Source of the DNA: Selaginella moellendorffii
Taxonomy: Eukaryota > Streptophyta > Lycopodiopsida > Selaginellales > Selaginellaceae
Direction of reading: 5' to 3'
NCBI RefSeq assembly: GCF_000143415.4
Contig: NW_003314301.1
Coordinates: forward strand, 836,093 to 900,092
Length of the DNA: 64,000 nt
The notes under the pieces: generated by a model
Database searches by the model: none
What the model saw: only the letters and a program-made list of their open reading frames with translations
Told to the model about the DNA's origin: nothing
Translations under genes and position numbers: made by a program
Part shown: in pieces, positions 55,826 to 64,000 of the stretch
Numbering within the stretch: the first letter of the stretch is position 1
Layout of the letters: each line of letters begins with the position of its first letter

Positions 55826-57307
55826 CTAACGAAGCTTGGGAACAACGGGAAGTCCATCTTTCATGATCAGCGTCATGTTGATACCGTAGCAAGGCTCTTC
55901 TTTTCCCACCACCACAAGCTCAAACTTTGGTACCAGAGCCGCCACCACATACTTCATCTGTAGCATGGCCATCTCTTTGCCCAGACACACTCTCGGCCCG
56001 GCCTGAAACACCGGAAACTTGAATGGACTCACCTCGACGAACTGGCCATCCTGGATCCATCTCTCGGGCTTAAACTCGAGGCAGTCCTTCCCCCACAAGC
56101 TCTCCATCCTTCCCATAGCGTAGACGTGATACGATACCTTCATCCCCTTCTCCACACAATTACCATCCGGGAGAACGTCCGAGTTCTTCACGACCTTTGT
56201 GTCAATCGGTACTGGGGGATAGAGCCTCATTGATTCGCACAGAGCTGCTTGCAAGTAGACCATGTCCCGAAGCTCTTTGTAAGTGAATGGCCTGTTTGAC
56301 CCTTTCGTACTCCCGACTTCCCTGATGATTTCCTGCTGAACACCTGGATGATTCGAGAGCAGCCAGAAGAACCACGAGAGTGACACCGCTATTGTGTCCT
56401 TGCCGGCGAGCACGAAACTTATGATGATATCCCGCAAAAACTCGTCAGAGAAGCTCGTCGAGTCGAGTCCAATGAACCTCGAGAGCAAGTCCTGGTTGAC
56501 CCTTCCTTTTTCTTCTCGCCGCTTCTGGACCACTGACACTGCAAACTCGTTCACCACATCCAGCACCTCCTTGAGTTCTCTTTCCGGTCCAACGTTGAGA
56601 GCTCGCATTAATTTCCACACCAGAGGATGGATCTTTTGGAACCGCAGCGTGCTAAGCGTCGTTGCCTTGTCAAATGCCTGCGCGAACTTCACCTCCGGAA
56701 ACGATGGATCCAAGCACGCCGGATCAACACCGAAAGAGAGCTTGCAAATGTTGTCGAAGTTAAACCTCATGAACAAGTCCTGTAAGTCGATCTCCTTCCC
56801 GTCCCGGGAAACACTGGCAAGAGTTGGAAGTAACCGGCTGTGAACTTCGTCCGCCAGGGAATCCATGAGGAACTCCCTCAGTGACCTCGTTGTGAACTCG
56901 AAGCTCGCAAGTCTCCTCTGAATCTTCCACAGCTCCCCGTCGACATTGAAAATACCATCTCCCAGCAAGTCGGTCAGGCTCTGCCTCAGGTGTTCTCCCT
57001 TGGGATAATTCTCAAAGTTGGTCTTCAAGATGTGCTCCACAGTTGCGGGATTGCCAGTGATTTTGAAAGTGCTGCCAAACCTCCCAGTGGTGAAAGTATT
57101 GGAGGGAGAGTTGATCACATACTCTGTCGACCACTCCAGAAACCTGTGGCTGTTGCGAAGGAAGTCGAACACATTCCCAACCACTGGATAAAGTACTGGA
57201 CCGCCTGTTCGTTGCGAGTCGGCTCTTGATTGAATCGTCCTCCGGACTATCCAGCCCACCGCTGCCGCAAGAACAAAGCTCAAGCTCCACAACATACCTT
57301 GGTTCAT
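55826..57307 (-). CDS. Cytochrome P450, CYP94-like (CYP86 clan), copy B
   Basis: 493 residues, nearly identical to copy A (28182-29669). Differences visible in the protein include loss of two codons near the J-helix region (VGSTKGSN against VGSIVAKGSN), D-to-E and H-to-Q replacements, and Thr-to-Ile in the I-helix motif (AGKDTI, codon near 56388). The first Thr of the motif, usually the one aligned with the oxygen-activating residue, is kept. ESMR, FKPERWI and FQAGPRVCLGKEMA are intact. Probably still a functional ER monooxygenase, but activity may differ from copy A. Confidence 0.92.
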   Translation of the reverse strand: MNQGMLWSLSFVLAAAVGWIVRRTIQSRADSQRTGGPVLYPVVGNVFDFLRNSHRFLEWSTEYVINSPSNTFTTGRFGSTFKITGNPATVEHILKTNFENYPKGEHLRQSLTDLLGDGIFNVDGELWKIQRRLASFEFTTRSLREFLMDSLADEVHSRLLPTLASVSRDGKEIDLQDLFMRFNFDNICKLSFGVDPACLDPSFPEVKFAQAFDKATTLSTLRFQKIHPLVWKLMRALNVGPERELKEVLDVVNEFAVSVVQKRREEKGRVNQDLLSRFIGLDSTSFSDEFLRDIIISFVLAGKDTIAVSLSWFFWLLSNHPGVQQEIIREVGSTKGSNRPFTYKELRDMVYLQAALCESMRLYPPVPIDTKVVKNSDVLPDGNCVEKGMKVSYHVYAMGRMESLWGKDCLEFKPERWIQDGQFVEVSPFKFPVFQAGPRVCLGKEMAMLQMKYVVAALVPKFELVVVGKEEPCYGINMTLIMKDGLPVVPKLR

Positions 57308-57589
57308 GCTGAAAGCCCAGAAAAAGAGTGACGCATGTCAGTCGCCCTGACCAGTTGAAAACCCAAGTCACAAGGGAAGAAAAGCCAGCCAAAGAAAAAG
57401 ATTCGAAGAAGCTACTTTGCCATACGATAAGAGACACGGCAGTCATTTGAGACGGTGCGTACCAGTGGATCTGAAAGTCACCAAGTCAAGTCATTACAAA
57501 AGAAATCTAGATTTCTAGTACCTTGCTGAAGTTTGGAATGACCCATGTTTTCTGTTGAGAGCTCTTCTATTTCCTCCACCCGAAATTCA

Positions 57590-57950
57590 ATTTTGGTACC
57601 GGAGTTGCTTCATCGTCTTGACTCTCGGCTCAGCCAGAAACACTAGAAACTTGAATGGACTCGCACTGATCCATCTCTCGGCCTTAAACTCGAGGCATTT
57701 CTTATCTTCTCCATCCGGACGACTGTAGTATCATATGGGAGGATACAGCCTCACAAAGCTGCTTGCGAGTAGAGCTCGTCGTAAGAGAATTTACCTTCGC
57801 CAGTATACTCTGATAATTTCTCACGGGTTGAAAGCACCCAGAAGAACCAGGAGCAGTTGTGTCCTTCCCGGCCAGCAAGAACTGATGACGATTAACTCGA
57901 GTTTTGTCAGAGGTTCTATGTTCTATTTACTGAAAGAGCAAGTCGTTCAA
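57590..57950 (-). pseudogene. P450 internal fragment (copy B)
   Basis: Duplicate of 29935-30290, with ~30 bp more around 57650-57680 (TGAATGGACTCGCACTGATC), where copy A has a deletion. Confidence 0.6.
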
Positions 57951-57983
57951 ATCAAGGAGTGAATTCTTAGAAACTGGAGTTGC

Positions 57984-59181
57984 TTACGTATGGTCAGGCT
58001 TCATGAACTTTGCGTGAACCCAGACTCGCTTCATAGGAACTTTAGTTTTGTGATTCACCAGCTTAATGCAGCAGTACTCCAGTTCAACCTGGAAAAAGAA
58101 CAGACAGAATAAAAATAACAAGGAAACAAGCCTCGTTTTACCTCGAGCAGTCCAGCACCCGTAAAGAGATCACGCACGGCTTCGCATGAGAAGAAATACG
58201 ACAAGGTACCATCGAAACGGCGATAGCAATTAGCAGCTACTTTTTGGTCTGCTGGAAATCTCAACATCGTCATGTCATACAAGCCTGTAGGCTTGCCACC
58301 GTGAGTCTTACTATTTCACGGAGAAATAGCATACCATAATCTCGAAAGAGAAGCATTCCACCGGGTCGGAGTACAGAGCAACATTCCTTGAGAAGGTTGC
58401 TCATTTGATCCAGATCTGCCAGCGCGGAAAGAGAGAAAATCTGAAAAGACAAATCAGTTTTAATTGCAAGACAATTTCAGGCTTACCAGCGTGATGAAAT
58501 CTGCTCCTCCTTCGCAGCAGCTTACAAGGGAGCTCTTGATACCAAAGTCGGAGGCTCGACAGGCGTCACAAGCCAGCCACGCCGGAAGTGCCTCGCAGGA
58601 AGGATCGCAAACAAAAGTCCAAAGCCTCGACTTTGCTTGCTCATTCAAAGCTTTCTCTCCCATTTTGTTTGTGAGGCTCACGGCAGCCTCACTGAGGTCG
58701 CAAGCATACACTCTCGCGGTTGTTGTTGCTCTAGAACAAAATACGTCCTTCAGTAAGAGGGAATAGCAAACAACAACAAACCTCAGGATCGGAATGGCCG
58801 AACTTCCAGCTCCACATCCAACCTCCAGAACAGTGAACTCTTGATTAGATCTTCCAAGCTCAGGGAACTCTTTGAGAAGATACCTACGTTCCTGCAATGT
58901 GGAAAGCCCGTAAGGCAACAGTGCAGTGCTGATGCTTACTTTAAAGAAGATGCCTTGAGAGTGTCGGCTGTGAAACTTCTCCCATGCCAAGGCTGCAGTA
59001 CAGGCATGCTCGCTAGAAATTGCCTTCTCTTCTACGCGAGCCAAATCCTAGTCAAAGAGAACAAGCCATTGATCAGTAAAAGGAAACAATATAATGTAAG
59101 CCCAACCTGTGCGCTCTCCACCTCTTCGCGCAGATCATTCCAATCAAAATCCTTGGAGTAGTACGCGACTTCTTCTTCCAT
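57984..59181 (-). CDS. tRNA m3C methyltransferase-like (METTL2/6/8 family)
   Basis: Seven predicted exons on the minus strand: 59181-59107, 59047-58940, 58891-58782, 58730-58487, 58440-58335, 58284-58142 and 58088-57984, giving 296 residues. Every junction is GT-AG and keeps frame. Motifs in order: YYSKDFDWNDL, AWEKFHSRHSQG with FFK-ERRYLLKEFPEL, SAM-binding LEVGCGAGSSAIPIL, ACDLSEAAV, FVCDPSCE, VLRPGGMLLFRDYGLYDMTM, FFSCEAVRDLF, and the end VELEYCCIKLVN...MKRVWVHAKF. This matches the METTL2/6/8 group, which methylates C32 of some tRNAs (family knowledge). Intact, unlike copy A. The ATG is 73 bp from the CSA stop. Confidence 0.88.
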
Positions 59182-59254
59182 GAGACCTAAAACGAGAGGC
59201 CAAATAAGAGTTGAATTCAACCGTTAGTTAATGTTACAAAAAATATAGTTTTAG

Positions 59255-60907
59255 TCAATCGCTCCAATTGTCCTCGTCGGCTTGCACTTGAGCCGCAATA
59301 GTCCCAAGAGCTTCGTCCTGAAAGAAAAAATCGCATCGATATCTCCTGTTTTTCACCACAAAGATGCCGTGCTCACCTCGGAAACCGACTGTTCTGGAGA
59401 CCAAACGAGTATTCTACGATCATTGCTTCCGCTGTAGAGTTCCTGGGAGAAACAAAAGTATAGCTTCTCGAGGAAACAGAGAAACGATATCATACCTGTG
59501 ATTGACTGTGATAAGCACAGCACTTTACAAGTTCATAGTGTCCTTTTAAGGTGGAAAGCAAGCGACCGCTCAACATATCGTACACCTGAAAATAGAGAAT
59601 TATTCCGAATAGAGGGATAGGATACGTCGTACCTGTATCGAGGTTAGACATGGAACGAACACCAGTGGCTTGTCTCCAGAGACCTCAAGTTCGCACGTCA
59701 GGTTTCCATTTATGTTTGTTGCCTCGTAATTCACAAGAGTATTGCAGCCCCTTTCTATGTCCCATAGCTTGACTCTGGAATCACTGCCTGGCACATTGTG
59801 TTCTTATGATTTTCGAAAGTAAAGAAACAAAACAAACGAAGCCGTACCCGCACTAAGAAGGTAGTGTCCGTCGCGGCTTGTCTGGAGCGATGTCACTGTG
59901 CCATAGTGCGCCGTGGAACGGTCCAGAGCCGAAGTCAAGCCTGGATGAACTCGTCCAGGAGTGGCATCCTTAGAAGTTTTCGCTGCTCTACTGATTTCAG
60001 TGGCTTCAAAAAGTAGACAAAACAAAAGAGAACGAGAAGGAAACAATTACCTTCCTGAGAAGCAGAAGAACGATGCTGGTCAAGAACATAGAAGCAACCC
60101 GCACGTCTTATGTCCCACAACCGGATCGCACCGTCACAACCTCCGGAAATTAAAATCCATTCGGAAGATGCAGACCATTTCACCGCCCAAACAGCATCTG
60201 CAAGTACAGGAAAGGTTTTGCAGGGACAAACACAATCTCGAATACCTCGGTGAGCGCTAAGGGTGTGGGTGAAAGCACCAGAAGATATATCGCAAAGCCT
60301 TATGCGATAGTCCTCCGTGCCTGTAGCTATAAGCATGTGAGTCGTAGAAACGGGTGACATGCTTACACCGAAAACCTTCCCTGGCATTTTGAATTGCATC
60401 AGCACCTACAAAAGAACGATTCAGTGAATCAGAAACCAACAAAGAAAAGGTCTCCAACCTCGAGAGTGTTTGCATCCCAAACATTTATATGCTTGTCGAA
60501 CGAGCCAGAGATAAAAATTCCAGTGTCCACTGGATACCATCGAACTGATGAAACGGAGTACCTATGGGCTTTGTCAATAGAAAAGAGAGCTTCGTGCTTT
60601 TGAGAGTAATGCTCCACCGTCGTTGGCTGTGATATGTCATAGACACTGATCGATCCATTTCCATTGCCAGCAAGCATATATCTAGCTTCCACGGGATCAA
60701 TCTAGCACAAGATTTACACAGTAATTTTCAAACTGAAAATGAAAGAACCGATCCAAATACCTGCAAGCTGTTCACAGCGCCTCTGCCAGACGAAATCACA
60801 TCCTTGGTCTTGCACAGCTCCAATGCGTGAGATCTCATCCGGCGAACAGAAGCAGCGTAGCGCCATGGCGGTGCCCCGAGCTCGCGCTCTCGAAGACCAC
60901 TCCACAT
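59255..60907 (-). CDS. CSA: CSA/ERCC8 WD40 protein of transcription-coupled repair
   Basis: Nine predicted exons: 60907-60761, 60701-60459, 60405-60246, 60197-60051, 60003-59848, 59787-59633, 59585-59496, 59442-59377 and 59317-59255, all in frame, 408 residues. It reads as a WD40 propeller throughout: AVNSLQIDPVEARYMLAGNG, VRWYPVDTGIFISGSFDKHI, MSPVSTTHMLIATGTEDYRI, GGCDGAIRLWDIRRAG, LDQHRSS, DSRVKLWDIERG, NTLVNYEA, LVFVPCL, LKGHYELVKCCAY, ELYSGSNDRRILVW. The motif series WYPxDTG, MSPVSTTH and NTLVNY is diagnostic of CSA. CSA is the substrate receptor of a DDB1-CUL4 ubiquitin ligase at stalled RNA polymerase II (family knowledge). Confidence 0.93.
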
Positions 60908-61032
60908 TGGCGCCACACCATAAACCCTAAAAGAAATTACGTGTTTTAAGACTTTTAAAATACAAATATAAAACAGCTTTCCACGTGGCACAGTACCTGC
61001 CAGGTGGCATTCTGCGTGGTCCTGACGTGGCA
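60908..61032 (-). promoter_or_regulatory. CSA upstream / TRAPPC1 downstream gap (125 bp)
   Basis: Only 125 bp between the TRAPPC1 stop and the CSA start. Contains a telo-box AAACCCTAA (60922-60930), common near start sites of plant housekeeping genes. Confidence 0.5.
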
Positions 61033-61619
61033 CTATTGCAAGGTCTTGACGTAGTGATCCAATGCCATGTTAAACAATTCGCATCTGGAAGAACGATTGA
61101 GACGACCACAAGAGCGAGGGAGAAGAGATTTGGATCGACCTGAAAGGCTGGCCGGGAGAGTAGAGAGGATTCTTCACGACGTACTCGACGTAGATGTTGC
61201 TATAGATGTGCATCAAAGCCTCGCGGAGATCTCCAATCCTGGGATCTGTCAAGAGAATGATCTGCGAGAAGAAGACAAACTAAGCCTGGAGCTACAAGCG
61301 CGCATTACCTTGATCCCAGACGCCGTCTCCATGAAATGTAGCTTGTAAGTGTTCGTCCGGAAGCTATAGAAGGAGCACGGCGGATTGTTCTCCTTCCCGG
61401 AGCTGAAAATCACCAAATTTTCACCAGATCTAGCGAGAATCCCCCTCACCTCACTGGATCGATCTTGGCCGTGAAGGAATTGAGCGAGAAGAGCATTCCA
61501 AACATGAGCTTTTGATCCTGCTGGGGACTCAGCGTCATCAGCGATCGCAGCCAGACGTGGTAGTGCAAGCACATGCCATTCCTGTTGAAAATGTAGAGGC
61601 ATCGCATCCTCGGGGCCAT
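61033..61619 (-). CDS. TRAPPC1: TRAPPC1/BET5 subunit of the TRAPP complex
   Basis: Four predicted exons: 61619-61450, 61402-61309, 61261-61140 and 61084-61033 (introns 47, 47 and 55 bp), 145 residues, the usual family length. Motifs: CLYIFNRNGMCLHYHVW, QKLMFGMLFSLNSF, YSFRTNTYKLHFMETASGIK, LTDPRIGDLREALMHIYSNI, YVEYVVKNPLYSPGQPF and the end CELFNMALDHYVKTLQ, a longin-type fold. A start four codons later (MRCLYIF) is equally possible. The protein tethers vesicles at ER-Golgi and Golgi membranes as part of TRAPP (family knowledge). Confidence 0.92.
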
Positions 61620-61735
61620 GGCAAGCGCCATAGCGATCAAGAGCCCTAAATTTCGCTTTACTCTTCTCAAGAACCCTAAATATTGCGAAGAAAAAGAGAA
61701 GATTTTCCAGGTTAGGGTTTTCTATTTTGTCGACG
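61620..61735. promoter_or_regulatory. 116-bp bidirectional promoter region
   Basis: Lies between the divergent start codons of TRAPPC1 (minus) and the phosphatase (plus). Contains AGCCCTAAA (61642-61650) and a telo-box-like AACCCTAAA (61672-61680). No TATA box is evident. Confidence 0.6.
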
Positions 61736-62607
61736 ATGAATCACCTGGATCAGCCGAGAGTAGCCAAATTCCTTCGCGCCTACCTTCTAGCAAAGTATCT
61801 TCGCAATGACAATCTCCCCTGCGAGATCGAGCAGGTACATTGTCTCTGGCGCTTCCTCTCACGGATTTCTTCTCTTAGGGGCTCTATCTCGGATCGATCG
61901 GCGCAGCGTTCCACAAAGCAGCACTCCAGAATGTGCAAATCACTCACATTCTAACCATTGCCAACGCTCTCGAGATGCCTTTCACCCGGGATTTCAAGTA
62001 TAAGCGTGTAGAAGGTATGAAGTAAAAGTTCTTCTCATAGTTTGCTTTGTTCTAGACTTGTTCTTTGTTCTTGCTAAGACCGCGAGTTCTCGTCTATCTC
62101 TTGCTCGATCATGTTCTTTCTTCTTGCTAAGAATGCAAGTTCCTGTCATATCTCTAGATTTCTCAAGGTTATCCCATGGTTCTCTGTGTTCTATGTTCTT
62201 TGTATTGGTTTTCTTATGATCTTGCTTTGGTTTTCTTATGTTTTGCTCGTGTTCCTTGTTTTTCCAGTACTGGACAGTGCCGACTCCAACTTAGCAAGCC
62301 ATTTTGACGATTGCTTCGCGTTTATAGACGAAGCGAAAGCTTCCGGTGGAGCAGTTTTAGTACATTGTTTTGCCGGAAGATCTAGAAGGTTTGTAACTTT
62401 CGTTTTTTTCAGTCCAGGAAACTTACCCTTTTGTGCAGTGTCACAGTGATCGTGGCTTACCTCATGAAATCTCACAGATGGAACCTCTCGCGAGCGCTGG
62501 AGCTCGTCAAGAGCAAGCGTCCGGAAGCGTCGCCCAATCCCGGATTTGTTCTCCAGCTCCAGCGATTCGAGCAGCAGCTCCGCTTGCATCCAGGCACTAG
62601 CATTTAA
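61736..62607 (+). CDS. Dual-specificity protein phosphatase (plant DsPTP1-like)
   Basis: Four predicted exons: 61736-61834, 61879-62014, 62268-62388 and 62439-62607 (introns 44, 253 and 50 bp), 174 residues. It reads LRNDNLPCEIEQ-GLYLGSI, THILTIANAL, then LDSADSNLASHFDDCFAFID containing the general-acid Asp, and the active site VHCFAGRSRS (HC-x5-R complete). It ends VTVIVAYLMKSHRWNLSRAL...KSKRPEASPNPGFVLQLQRF. This is the standard DUSP layout; the closest known plant group is DsPTP1, which dephosphorylates MAP kinases (family knowledge). Length and catalytic residues are complete. Confidence 0.9.
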
Positions 62608-62899
62608 ATCTCTCCTCGCTCCTCCCCTTTTTCTCCTCGCAGTTCTCGGTGCTCCTGATCGAGTTTTTCTCGTTTTCCTTGGTTGCAGAAGCTCTTCGCG
62701 AGAGATGAAAGTATCTAAAGTTCCATAGAAAAGGACGATCCAAAGCTTTGTTCTACCACAAACACACAGACAATATAACAAAAGTTTTGATATTTAACAC
62801 TCACCGCTTTGATTAGCTAGGGTTTTTCCGCGCGAAGGCCGCGAATCGATCGCTAGCAGCGATTTCTCCATCACCAGGGCTCCGGAATCGCGCAGCAGG
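62608..62899. promoter_or_regulatory. Intergenic region before MCRS1-like gene
   Basis: 292 bp without coding signal. The second half is the presumed promoter and leader (TAGGGTTTTTCCGCG at about 62818), including an inverted telo-box-like AGGGTTT. Confidence 0.35.
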
Positions 62900-64000
62900 A
62901 TGGACGATCGGCTCTTGTTTCACAGGGAGGATCTCGGCGATGGATTCCTGAGCGACATGGACGACGAAGTCGACATGGAGGAGATTCGGGAAGGGATGAA
63001 GCTTGTGCCGCTGCCCGATATGTATCCCGACATAGATCGAGAGGCCCCTTTCTCCTCCTTGGATGATATTTTGAGATTACAGGTTCGTTCTCTCCGTCTC
63101 TAGCTAATGTAGCTCACTCCAATCGCTCTCCAGGGCGCCGATGAACCATACAAATCCAACGAGGAAGATCAGTCCCATTCTGGCGAAGGTACTGTGATAG
63201 AAGATTTTTTTTTCTTGGTGCCTTGTTTTCGAAAGTTCATACACTGTGTCATATCTTCTTGTTTCTTTTTCGCTTTAAGTTCTTACATTCTCTAGACTTT
63301 TCTTTGGGCTGTCCGAGTTTCTTTTTGGATCGACCATTGGCATTGTTCTTCTTTCTTGTCGACGCTTAGCTAATTGTCTCAAGCTTCTTTTTTTTTGTTC
63401 TTTGGATCTTCGTAGCTGCGAAGAAAGCTGCCAAGGTTGCTGCTCCTCATGTTCTCACTGGTGGTGTAGTCGCGGAGAGTGGCCCTCCGCCAGACTTTAG
63501 CCTCTGGACCGTGGAAGATGATCTTCTTCTTAGAAACGCAATGGAGGTAAAGTGAGCTGCTCGCAGTTTCAGCATGAAACAAGCATGTCTTTACGTTGGG
63601 TTTCTTTCCATGTAGGCAGGCGCGGCCATGGAAGCTCTTGCCAAAGGTGCCATGCGATTCTCACGTCGTTACACAGTTCGAGAGCTCCGGGAGCGATGGA
63701 GAGCTCTTCTTTACGATCCGGAGATCTCGTCCAAGGCGGCCATCCGGATGGTAGAGGCAGAAGCGTCGTTCTTGGAGTCCATGCGGCTCATGTTTCCCAA
63801 CAAGCAAAAGCTCCAGGACTTCGTGCACAAGCGGCGGCAGAAGAGCGTCCGTGATACTTTCTACAAGAGAAAGAGAGGCTTGGCAGATGACAAAGGCGTG
63901 CTTGATGGCGTCGCCGACGGTGGAAGCCAGATCAACCTTGGAGAGAACGACTTGGACATGCTAGTTGATCCGGACGATCACGCTTTCTCTCAGATGGTCG
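62900..64000 (+). CDS. Microspherule protein 1 (MCRS1)-like, partial at window edge
   Basis: Predicted exons 62900-63082, 63134-63188, 63416-63546 and 63616 to beyond 64000. Starts MDDRLLFHREDLGDGFLSDM; acidic N-terminus with PLPDMYPDIDREAPFSSLDD. Then the MCRS N-terminal domain: PPDFSLWTVEDDLLLRNAME, AGAAMEALAKGAMRFSRRYT, VRELRERWRALLYDPEISSK, AAIRMVEAEASFLES. This domain precedes an FHA domain in the family; the FHA part would lie past the window. MCRS1 proteins sit in INO80/NSL-type chromatin complexes (family knowledge). Frame is open to the edge. Confidence 0.85.

Overview
The window is nuclear DNA from a land plant, most likely a lycophyte close to Selaginella moellendorffii (inference). 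Reasons: GT-AG introns are mostly 40-70 bp; the proteins are plant types (CC_R/RPW8-like NB-LRR receptors, CYP94-type P450s, PPR proteins); genes are very compact; and intergenic DNA is a mosaic of gypsy LTR elements, AT-rich repeats and gene debris.

Layout. 1-460 is a 12-bp minisatellite. 461-3886 has no recognisable gene. 3887-6035 is AT-rich repeat R1. 6402-9265 is NLR1, followed by a cassette of gene fragments (P450 end, methyltransferase end, ZIP4/SPO22 start, amino acid transporter start) to about 10.7 kb. 11.4-15.8 kb holds repeats R2 and R3. 16.2-18.4 kb is a PPR pseudogene. 18.5-20.7 kb (minus) is a broken thymidylate kinase fused behind a broken ZIP4/SPO22. 21.2-24.5 kb is NLR2 with the same cassette. 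26.9-31.4 kb holds an NLR pseudogene, an intact P450, a P450 fragment and a broken tRNA-m3C-type methyltransferase. AT-rich R4 (31.4-32.1 kb) ends this unit.

From 32.1 to 59.1 kb the same unit is repeated: ZIP4 fragment (split by a minus-strand gypsy element at 32266-37189), NLR3 (37858-40917, truncated by a 16-bp deletion), cassette, NLR pseudogene, P450, P450 fragment and methyltransferase (intact here). This copy is interrupted at 43227-54017 by 10.8 kb of LTR-element DNA. Nested inside is a complete Ty3/gypsy chromovirus (45553-52897) with TG...CA LTRs, a CATAC target-site duplication, an initiator-Met-type primer site and a chromodomain. Two short spliceosomal-type introns are predicted inside its integrase.

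The right end (57.9-64 kb) is conserved housekeeping sequence: methyltransferase, CSA/ERCC8 and TRAPPC1 lie head-to-tail on the minus strand with gaps of 73 and 125 bp. TRAPPC1 shares a 116-bp divergent promoter with a dual-specificity phosphatase. A microspherule-protein-1-like gene runs off the edge.

The left 59 kb therefore shows a disease-resistance locus evolving by tandem duplication, LRR-repeat gain and loss, deletion and transposon insertion. The recurring order is NLR, P450, methyltransferase. The right 5 kb is a stable compact gene cluster.
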